Source: SZUA-584 sp964607965
GTDB lineage: Bacteria > Bacillota > Clostridia > Christensenellales > SZUA-584
NCBI GenBank assembly: GCA_964607965.1
Contig: CAZSMH010000033.1
Location: forward strand, 1 to 17,977
DNA: 17,977 nt
Direction: 5' to 3'
Both the position numbers and the translations under genes were made by a program. This document shows, in pieces, positions 1 to 5,979 of the stretch; the stretch's first letter is position 1, and each line of letters begins with the position of its first letter. The notes below the pieces were generated by a model. The model was given only the letters and a program-made list of their open reading frames with translations. It was not told where the DNA came from and did not search any database.

Positions 1-728
1 TTTTCAAGTGTTTCATGCTGCAGCGCATCATATTCGTTGGCGCTGTCAGAAATAATATCGGCGGGTGTGCCGTAACTGTCCTTAGAAGGCGCATCTGAAA
101 ACCCAATGTATTTTAGTTCGCCTTTTAAGCGCTCTTTTACATCATTGTGCGCAATAATATATACTGAAAACAGGCCTTTCTCTGATTCCGCATATTCAAT
201 ATAGGCGGTGTCGGAATATTCTTCGCACAGCCGCTCAAAGCTTTGTCTGTTTTCATCCGGCAGCGTGCCAAGGAAGCTTGACGTATATGTACTATCGCCA
301 AGCGTTTCTAAAGGTATATCGAAATAAGTATATGGTGCAAGCTGTGCCATATGGTTTTTAAGCCGTTGACGGCGCGTTTTTAGAGACGCAAAGTTGTTGT
401 TTAGCTGCTTTATATCATCAATAACTTTTTCTGCTTCATTAATACGGCTGGGCGCATCATTAAGCTGTTTTGCCGAAATTAGAGGTTTGGGGTCAAAAAA
501 AGAGCTTTTTTCTTCATCGAAATGGCTGATTGTATCAAGAGATGTGCGCACATCGGAAAGCATTGTTTCAAAGCGGGCTTGTTTTTCAGACGCAGTACAC
601 GGCACGACGCCATCAAAAGCTGCAGACACAATCTCTACTGCGCCCAGCTTTTGCATCGAATCAAGAAGCGCTTCTTTATTGTCCTTATGGGCAATAAGCG
701 CTATTTTTTTCATCCCCAATATGGCCAT
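1..728 (-). CDS. ntpI: V/A-type ATP synthase subunit I, N-terminal part
   Basis: This is the amino-terminal portion (about 242 residues) of the large membrane stator subunit I (subunit a) of the V/A-type proton or sodium ATPase; the reading frame runs off the left edge. The N-terminus reads MAILGMKKIALIAHKDNKEA, followed by LLDSMQKLGAVEI, the typical opening of this family. After it comes a charged, helix-rich cytoplasmic region (for example residues 90-125) as expected for the stalk-binding arm; the membrane domain lies outside the window. The start at 728 was chosen because it lies 5 nt after the stop of the G/H subunit gene and family members open with a similar short MAI-x-x-MK leader; the ATG at 713 is an alternative. 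A GAGGGG sits 14 nt upstream, a rather long spacing. Family assignment is secure; the exact start is less so. Confidence 0.9.
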   Translation of the reverse strand, partial: MAILGMKKIALIAHKDNKEALLDSMQKLGAVEIVSAAFDGVVPCTASEKQARFETMLSDVRTSLDTISHFDEEKSSFFDPKPLISAKQLNDAPSRINEAEKVIDDIKQLNNNFASLKTRRQRLKNHMAQLAPYTYFDIPLETLGDSTYTSSFLGTLPDENRQSFERLCEEYSDTAYIEYAESEKGLFSVYIIAHNDVKERLKGELKYIGFSDAPSKDSYGTPADIISDSANEYDALQHETLE

Positions 729-733
729 GTGTA

Positions 734-1042
734 TTACAGCAACCCCTCAATACATATATCGGCCGCCTTTTCCAGCTTTGTTTGAGCGGCCTTTTTAAGT
801 TCGTCGCATTCTAGCTGCCGCTGTGCTTTTTGCGCATTAAGCTTAGAATATACCGCCTGCTTTGCCGTATCCACCCTCTCAAGGCTTGCACGGCGCGCCT
901 GCGTTAACATTTCGTCTTCAAGCTGCATATATTCTTTTGCGGCAGCCTTTAATGCATCTTTTGCGGACAGATTTGCTTTGCGACGTATCTCATCCGCCTG
1001 TGCTTCGGCGGATTTTATTTTGTTTAATATATCTATAGCCAT
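734..1042 (-). CDS. V/A-type ATP synthase subunit G/H (peripheral stalk)
   Basis: A 102-residue, highly charged protein rich in Ala, Lys, Glu and Gln with almost no Pro or Gly, predicted to be one long helix or coiled coil. This is the character of the small peripheral-stalk subunit of V/A-ATPases (called G or H, NtpF in Enterococcus), which pairs with subunit E. It lies 11 nt downstream of upp and 5 nt upstream of subunit I, the usual H-I order of clostridial V-ATPase operons. An AGGGG lies 5 nt before the ATG. Sequence similarity in such coiled coils is weakly diagnostic; the position directly before subunit I makes the call firm. Confidence 0.87.
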   Translation of the reverse strand: MAIDILNKIKSAEAQADEIRRKANLSAKDALKAAAKEYMQLEDEMLTQARRASLERVDTAKQAVYSKLNAQKAQRQLECDELKKAAQTKLEKAADICIEGLL

Positions 1043-1053
1043 TTATTCCCCTG

Positions 1054-1683
1054 CTATTTTGTCCCGAAAAGCCGGTCTCCCGCATCGCCAAGTCCGGGTA
1101 CTATGTATCCGTGTTCATTCAAACGCTCGTCCACAGCAGCAACATAAATATCCACATCGCCGTGAGCCTTTATTACAGCATTTATACCCTCGGGCGCCGC
1201 AATCAAACATACCAGCTTGATATTCTTAACTCCTCGTGCTTTAAGAAGCTGTATCGCGCCGCACGCACTTCCGCCCGTAGCAAGCATAGGGTCAAGAATT
1301 ATAAGATCCCTCTCCGAAGCATCGAAGGGCAGCTTGCAGTAATATTCTACCGGTTGCAGAGTATCAGGATCACGGTATAAGCCTATATGACCTACCTTTG
1401 CCGCAGGCACCAGTGATAAAATACCGTTTACCATACCAAGCCCGGCACGTAGAATAGGAACAATTCCGATAGTTTTCCCTGAGATAACGCACGTTTTGGC
1501 TTTTGCAACAGGCGTTTCGATTTCCACCTCTTTTAAAGGAAGGTCGCGCGTTACTTCATACGCCATAAGCATGGCAATCTCGTCAACCAGTTCCCTAAAA
1601 TCCTTTGTCCCGGTTTTTTTGTCCCTTATCAGCGATATTTTGTGCTGAATAAGCGGATGGTCCATCTTTACCAGTTTACCCAT
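1054..1683 (-). CDS. upp: Uracil phosphoribosyltransferase
   Basis: Catalyses uracil + PRPP to UMP + pyrophosphate, the pyrimidine salvage step in the cytosol. The protein is 209 residues, the usual family length. The PRPP-binding loop is clear at residues 126-140 (DLIILDPMLATGGSA), the flexible-loop and uracil region with IVPILRAGLGM lies at 74-84, and the conserved C-terminus ends GLGDAGDRLFGTK. A CGGAGG lies 6 nt upstream of the ATG. It follows rpiB by 42 nt and precedes the V-ATPase genes by 11 nt on the same strand, so all four are probably one transcript. Confidence 0.97.
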   Translation of the reverse strand: MGKLVKMDHPLIQHKISLIRDKKTGTKDFRELVDEIAMLMAYEVTRDLPLKEVEIETPVAKAKTCVISGKTIGIVPILRAGLGMVNGILSLVPAAKVGHIGLYRDPDTLQPVEYYCKLPFDASERDLIILDPMLATGGSACGAIQLLKARGVKNIKLVCLIAAPEGINAVIKAHGDVDIYVAAVDERLNEHGYIVPGLGDAGDRLFGTK

Positions 1684-1712
1684 ATTTGCCTCCGTTTTTT
1701 ATAAACAGTAAA

Positions 1713-1733
1713 AAGAAAAACGGCTTTACCGTT
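1713..1733 (-). terminator. Weak hairpin with T-rich tail between rpiB and upp
   Basis: On the minus strand AACGG (1729-1733) can pair with CCGTT (1719-1723) around a five-base loop that contains the rpiB stop codon, followed by a T-rich run. The stem is only 5 bp, so at most it is a partial terminator or attenuator inside the operon. Confidence 0.3.
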
Positions 1734-2166
1734 CAAGTTCCATAATTTTATTAATCCTTCTTTGGTGCCGAGGTTCATTGGAAAAATCAGTTCCTATAAA
1801 GGCATCTACAATTTCCAGTGCCAGCCCCGGACCGACAACCCGTCCGCCCAGAGACATCACATTTGCATCGTTGTGCGAGCGTGTTGCTTTGGCAGAAAAA
1901 ACGTCGCCGAGCACCGCGCAGCGGATACCGTGTATTTTATTGGCTGACATAGACATGCCTATGCCTGTACCGCAGATAAGTACGCCCAAATCAGCTTCGC
2001 CGGAAAGCACAGCGCTGCAAACTGGTACAGCATAATCTGAATAATCGCACGATGTCTTATCGTAAGAGCCTTTATCTATGGTATTAACGCCTTTTTTTTG
2101 TAAATGTTCAATCACTATGGCTTTTAAATGTACGCCGCCGTGATCGCTTCCAATCGCAATTATCAT
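1726..2166 (-). CDS. rpiB: Ribose-5-phosphate isomerase B
   Basis: Interconverts ribose 5-phosphate and ribulose 5-phosphate in the pentose phosphate pathway. The protein is 146 residues from the chosen start. Visible family motifs are GSDHGG (6-11, phosphate and substrate binding), CGTGIGMSM with the catalytic Cys65, SHNDANVMSLGGR (97-109) and the C-terminal HQRRI. The start at 2166 (MIIAIGSDHGG) has an AGGTG 7 nt upstream; the longer frame from 2199 adds 11 residues of no family resemblance and its ATG sits right at the predicted transcription start. First gene of the rpiB-upp-V-ATPase operon. LacAB-type galactose-6-phosphate isomerases are related, but the context with upp favours RpiB. 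Confidence 0.95.
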   Translation of the reverse strand: MIIAIGSDHGGVHLKAIVIEHLQKKGVNTIDKGSYDKTSCDYSDYAVPVCSAVLSGEADLGVLICGTGIGMSMSANKIHGIRCAVLGDVFSAKATRSHNDANVMSLGGRVVGPGLALEIVDAFIGTDFSNEPRHQRRINKIMELER

Positions 2167-2204
2167 TATATAACACCTGCAGATTAAATTTATTTTCACG
2201 GATT

Positions 2205-2233
2205 AGGATATCAAACATAGACGGAAAAATCAA
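2205..2233 (-). promoter_or_regulatory. Promoter of the rpiB-upp-V-ATPase operon
   Basis: On the minus strand TTGATT (rc of 2228-2233) is separated by 17 bp from TATCCT (rc of 2205-2210), which is preceded by TGa as an extended -10. The predicted start is near 2198, giving a leader of about 32 nt before the rpiB ATG at 2166. Confidence 0.6.
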
Positions 2234-2344
2234 CTCAAGATCATTTAACAAGTCATTTTTGTATAATGCAAGTATAATGCCAAACAAATTTTTTCCGCGT
2301 TCCCATATGCTGTACGGATGCTTAGTACAAATAGTCTGCCAAGC

Positions 2345-2373
2345 TTTACATTTAAGTTCTTGGTTATTATACT
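2345..2373 (+). promoter_or_regulatory. Promoter of the amino-acid kinase gene
   Basis: TTTACA (2345-2350), 17 bp, TATACT (2368-2373): a good sigma-A-type promoter with a predicted start near 2380, about 56 nt before the chosen ATG at 2436. It lies inside the longer possible reading frame that opens at 2259 and so argues against that upstream start. Confidence 0.65.
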
Positions 2374-2435
2374 ATAAGCAATTAACAGGGCATATTTTAA
2401 GCTTGCTAATAGTAGTGATGGGAGTTAAAACCTGC

Positions 2436-3254
2436 ATGTACGACATTGTAATAAAAATAGGATCGATGGCGCTTATCCGCCGTGACGACGGAGATATTGA
2501 CTATAATATATTTTCCAGGCTTAGCAGGTCTTTAAAGCCAGGGATGCTGCTTGTCAGTTCAGGCGCAACGGAGATCGGACGCATAGACTATATTAAACGC
2601 CATGGGCGCGAGCTTTCCGGAGATGAAGAAGACATAAAGACAGACTATGCCGCTCAGGGGCAGTCTATATTAATGGAGAATTACCGCGAGTTTATCAGCC
2701 CCGGATATTCCGTGCGACAGGTGCTTTTAGAGCACAGCCATTTTAACGATACTGAAAAAAAAGAGCATATTTACCGGCTGCTGATGCGTGCGCCAAAACA
2801 GAGGGCAATACCTATAATAAACTACAACGATCCCGTATCCAGTGAAGAAAACCGTAAGATGGAGCTGCGCAAGATAGGCAACGGGGGGCGAAAAGTTGTA
2901 GAGTGCATAGACAACGATGAGACCGCCGCAGTGGTTGCCATGCTCGTCAAGGCTAAATCTCTGGTAATATTAACCTCGGTAGATGGTATATACCAGAACC
3001 ATGAAGATCCTTCAACGCTTATCGAAAAAATAACAGCGACCAGCGCAGGCGAGCTTGAGGAAAAGGTTAAGGAAGCAATGAACTGCTGCATTGGCGCATC
3101 GCGTGTAGGTTCGCAAGGCGCGGCAGCAAAGCTTTTGTATTCTCTAGGGCCTGCAAAGGCAGGAACAAAGGTGTTTATTTCCAATGCCGGCAACCGTATT
3201 GAGGATATCATTTCCGGAAAATCCAAATGCACTCGTATTTACATTAAAAAATGA
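2436..3254 (+). CDS. Glutamate-5-kinase-like amino-acid kinase family protein
   Basis: A 272-residue kinase of the aspartate/glutamate/uridylate kinase fold. Landmarks in order: VIKIGSMAL (5-13, nucleotide-binding opening), LLVSSGATEIGR (38-49, like VSSGA of glutamate 5-kinase), PIINYND (126-132, like INEND), CIDNDETAA (157-165, like FGDNDTLSA), ILTSVDGIY (178-186) and GSQGAAAKL (225-233) where glutamate kinase has GTGGMATKL; the lysine is kept but the glycine-rich part is altered. There is no PUA domain and no proA neighbour, so proline synthesis is not established; the true substrate is unknown. Start 2436 has GGGAG 11 nt upstream and begins exactly at the fold's first strand; a longer frame to 2259 crosses the promoter. 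Followed, 264 nt on, by recF with its own promoter. Confidence 0.8.
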   Translation: MYDIVIKIGSMALIRRDDGDIDYNIFSRLSRSLKPGMLLVSSGATEIGRIDYIKRHGRELSGDEEDIKTDYAAQGQSILMENYREFISPGYSVRQVLLEHSHFNDTEKKEHIYRLLMRAPKQRAIPIINYNDPVSSEENRKMELRKIGNGGRKVVECIDNDETAAVVAMLVKAKSLVILTSVDGIYQNHEDPSTLIEKITATSAGELEEKVKEAMNCCIGASRVGSQGAAAKLLYSLGPAKAGTKVFISNAGNRIEDIISGKSKCTRIYIKK

Positions 3255-3374
3255 TTGATATGCTTAACAAATACTTATACTTATAAAGCAGCGTGTCTAT
3301 ACGGCAGGCTGTTTTTATTGCTGGCACAGTTATCATAAAATTTGTTATACAGGAACTGCGTAAAGTATAACCCG

Positions 3375-3403
3375 TTGATGTATAGTTTAGCACATGATAA
3401 AAT
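3375..3403 (+). promoter_or_regulatory. Promoter of recF
   Basis: TTGATG (3375-3380), 17 bp, TAAAAT (3398-3403), with TGa directly before it as an extended -10. The predicted start is near 3410, about 109 nt before the recF ATG. The rest of the 264-nt gap between the kinase and recF shows no convincing ORF or terminator. Confidence 0.6.
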
Positions 3404-3518
3404 GGCTGCTGAAAACACATGACCTTTGCGCAATAAATGCCGCGGCGTTTAGATAATAACGAAACGCAAGAACATAAGTTCGCATAATATGTCCCGGGAA
3501 ATATGATTGGAGTATTTG

Positions 3519-4598
3519 ATGCACATAAGCAGCCTTATATTGAAGAATTATCGAAGCTACCAAAGCCTGTCCGTTAGTTTTGACAGCGGCATCAATATAC
3601 TATTAGGCAAAAATGCAGCCGGAAAAACAAATGCTTTGGAGGCTGTATCTTTTTTAAGCATTGGCAAATCGTTTCGTACACAGAAGGATATGGAATGCAT
3701 ACGCGAAGGCAGCGAGACGGCATATATAAAGAGCGGCATTAAGCGTTCTTCGGGCACGCTTAATATAGAAGCAATGCTCTCTATACTCGGTAAGAAGAGC
3801 TTGAAGGTAAACGGGTTGCCTGTCAGAAAGATAGGTGAGCTTTTTGGTAATTTTATAGCAGTGGTGTTTGCTCCGGACGATTTAAAAATACTAAAGGAAT
3901 CGCCATCATTACGCAGGCGGTTTATAGATATGGAGATATCAAAGCTTCGTCCGGCATACTTTTACGAACTGCAGGAATACACAAAAGCGCTTTCGCAGAA
4001 AAATGCTCTTTTAAAATCACGCATTGCCGAAACACAGCTATCAAAGCTTGTTTCTATATTTAACGAACAAATGGCAGAGCACGGAGAACGCATAATAATT
4101 GAAAGGCAAAGGTTTTTAAGCCGCCTTGACGATATAAGCAGCAAGATTCACAGCAGCATTTCCAAAGGAGAAATGTTATCGGTTCGGTACAAATGCAGTG
4201 CGTCGTTGGATAATATAAAAAAATCATTATTCGAAAAGATGGAAAAATCCTTATCTTCGGAGATAGAGCAGGGATTTAGCCTGCACGGGCCGCACAGAGA
4301 AGATATAATGGCAGCTCTTAACGGAAACGATATAAAGGTATATTCGTCTTCCGGACAGATACGCACGGCAATGCTATCATTAAAACTTGCCACATTCGAG
4401 ATAGCGCGCAGCGATTTTAACGAAAGCCCCGTTTTGCTGCTTGACGATGTTTTTTCGGAGCTGGACAGCGAAAGACAGGAGGCCATTATTGAGCGCATAA
4501 GCGGTTCGCAGTGTTTTATTACTACCGCGGTGCCGCTTAAATGTAAAAACGCAAAAGTTTTTACAGTGGGCGGAGGCAATGTTACACCAGCACAGTGA
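3519..4598 (+). CDS. recF: DNA replication and repair protein RecF
   Basis: SMC-like ATPase that acts with RecO and RecR to load RecA at single-strand gaps. The protein is 359 residues, normal for RecF. Walker A is GKNAAGKTN (30-38), after the opening LILKNYRSY (7-13) typical of the family; FAPDDLKILKESPSLRRRFID is the usual D-loop-proximal block; the ABC-type signature SSSGQ is at 276-280 and Walker B VLLLDDVFSELD at 305-316. The start at 3519 has TTGGAG ending 6 nt upstream; a TTG at 3507 overlaps that Shine-Dalgarno and is rejected. recF normally sits in dnaA-dnaN-recF-gyrB; none of those genes is here. Its last 17 nt overlap the 3' end of the opposite ZIP gene. Confidence 0.96.
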   Translation: MHISSLILKNYRSYQSLSVSFDSGINILLGKNAAGKTNALEAVSFLSIGKSFRTQKDMECIREGSETAYIKSGIKRSSGTLNIEAMLSILGKKSLKVNGLPVRKIGELFGNFIAVVFAPDDLKILKESPSLRRRFIDMEISKLRPAYFYELQEYTKALSQKNALLKSRIAETQLSKLVSIFNEQMAEHGERIIIERQRFLSRLDDISSKIHSSISKGEMLSVRYKCSASLDNIKKSLFEKMEKSLSSEIEQGFSLHGPHREDIMAALNGNDIKVYSSSGQIRTAMLSLKLATFEIARSDFNESPVLLLDDVFSELDSERQEAIIERISGSQCFITTAVPLKCKNAKVFTVGGGNVTPAQ

Positions 4599-5292
4599 TA
4601 AAAAATCCGGTACAAAACCCCATAATTGCACACAGCTTATTATTTTGCGCTTTTTTTGCTCCACGGCTTGACGGTATCAGCTCTTTCAGCGATATATAGA
4701 GCATTGCGCCGCCGGCTGATGATATGCATGCCGCTATCATTTCCCCGGAAATTTGCCCGAGAGCTGTGCCTATAAGAGAACCTGCCGCTGTGGGCAGCCC
4801 CGTTAAACCGGAAATAAGCAGTACGCGCTTTACACTAACGCCGGACAAGCGCAGAGGAAGGCTTGCTGCAATTCCCTCCGGTACATTGTGCGCGAGCAGC
4901 AGCAGCGAAAGAGATTGCGCAAAGCGCTCGCCCCGGGCAAGAGATGAGCCTATGGCAAGGCCTTCGGGCAGATTATGCACCGCTATAACGATGATTACAA
5001 GAATACCTGTAGAATAAAGAGACAAATCGTCTCCGCGGGATATTAACGGCGAAATAAGGGAGAAGAATACTGCGCCTGTCACGGCGCCGCCGCACATTAT
5101 ATAAATGCCTCCGATTTCCGCGCTTTCGGCAAGCATATCAAAAAAAACTACGGCAACCATCATGCCGCCGGCAAAAGAAAGAAACGTACGGGGGTCTGAT
5201 GCGCGTTTGCCGAAAAAAACTGCGGCTGCCCCGCCCAGCATAGTGCCTGCCGTACCGACAAATGCGCCGAGAAAAAGGCTTTCAAGGTACAT
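4582..5292 (-). CDS. ZIP family divalent metal transporter
   Basis: A 236-residue inner-membrane protein with about eight hydrophobic helices, the size and layout of bacterial ZIP (ZupT-like) zinc/iron/manganese uptake proteins. The two metal-binding helices carry HNLPEG (106-111) and HNVPEG (135-140), both strictly typical; ELIP at 204-207 marks the later conserved helix. The cytoplasmic loop is short and not His-rich. Start 5292 has GGGG about 6 nt upstream; an ATG at 5304 would add four residues. The gene converges on recF and overlaps it by 17 nt. Which metal is carried cannot be read from the sequence. Confidence 0.92.
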   Translation of the reverse strand: MYLESLFLGAFVGTAGTMLGGAAAVFFGKRASDPRTFLSFAGGMMVAVVFFDMLAESAEIGGIYIMCGGAVTGAVFFSLISPLISRGDDLSLYSTGILVIIVIAVHNLPEGLAIGSSLARGERFAQSLSLLLLAHNVPEGIAASLPLRLSGVSVKRVLLISGLTGLPTAAGSLIGTALGQISGEMIAACISSAGGAMLYISLKELIPSSRGAKKAQNNKLCAIMGFCTGFFITVLV

Positions 5293-5395
5293 AACCCACC
5301 CCATTTGTGTTATACGTCATATATACGCACAAAAACGGCAGATATTAATGAACGCTTCATTTCAGATATACAAAATTTATTACGGGTTTATTGTT

Positions 5396-5495
5396 NNNNN
5401 NNNNNNNNNNNNNNNNNNNNNNNNNNNNNNNNNNNNNNNNNNNNNNNNNNNNNNNNNNNNNNNNNNNNNNNNNNNNNNNNNNNNNNNNNNNNNNN
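5396..5495. other. Assembly gap of 100 N
   Basis: Exactly 100 N, the conventional placeholder for a gap of unknown length. The 3' end of queT and anything between it and the ZIP gene is missing. Reading frames that run through the N are not real evidence for protein sequence on the far side. Confidence 0.99.
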
Positions 5496-5977
5496 AGTTT
5501 GGTCTTGTGCTTGTTTAGCAGAAAAAAAAGCGGCATACCAAGCGCGTAACAGGCAATCGCCTGTCCTGCGCCCACATACAGTATAGGTATCCAAAGCGGT
5601 ACTTGATTGAAATAAAAAAAGTGCAGCAGAGCGCCAATGGCAGCGGCGTTTATAAGCACACAGGGCAGCGGCAGCAGCCATTTGTTTTTTATTAAACAGG
5701 CAATAAGCGAAGCAGCCAAAGTGGCCAGAGAGCCGAAAATGACGTCTATTACACCAAGAAAGCTGAATATGTTGGCGAGCGCACAGCCTATAAAAAGCCC
5801 GGGAACTGCAGCCGGAGTAAAAAACGGCAGCACACAAAGCGCTTCGGAAACGCGCAGCTGCATCATACCAAGCTGTCCGAAACTTAAGGGCGCAACCGCC
5901 ATAGTCAGCACAAAATAGAGTGCGGCTATTATGCCGGTTTCAGCTAAAAACCGAATGGATTTAAGCTGTTTTCTCAT
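5496..5977 (-). CDS. queT: Queuosine precursor transporter QueT, 3' end lost in gap
   Basis: Membrane substrate-binding (S) component of an ECF-type transporter for queuosine precursors (preQ0, preQ1 or queuine). The 160 visible residues hold about five or six hydrophobic helices. The family block QLRVSEALCVLPFF (39-52) and the following PAAVPGLFIGCALANIF and DVIFGSLATLAA are characteristic. QueT proteins are about 160-175 residues, so only a few residues should be missing. It starts 2 nt after the leuS stop on the same strand, so it is read from the leuS transcript and has no preQ1 riboswitch of its own directly upstream, unlike many queT genes. queG for the last step of queuosine synthesis is also in this window. 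Confidence 0.9.
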
Positions 5978-5979
5978 AC

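Noticed and set aside
394..798. Rightward open frames over the V-ATPase genes
   Set aside because: They are antisense shadows of subunit I and G/H, without ribosome binding sites or protein similarity.
2259..2435. Upstream extension of the amino-acid kinase frame to an ATG at 2259
   Set aside because: It crosses the TTTACA-N17-TATACT promoter, has no ribosome binding site, and family similarity begins only at the ATG at 2436.
3284..3320. Possible terminator after the amino-acid kinase gene
   Set aside because: CAGC/GCTG gives only a 4-bp stem with a large loop before the T-run; too weak to call.
5357..5495. C-terminal continuation of queT through the N run to a stop at 5357
   Set aside because: The N have no sequence and unknown true length, so the frame beyond them is arbitrary.
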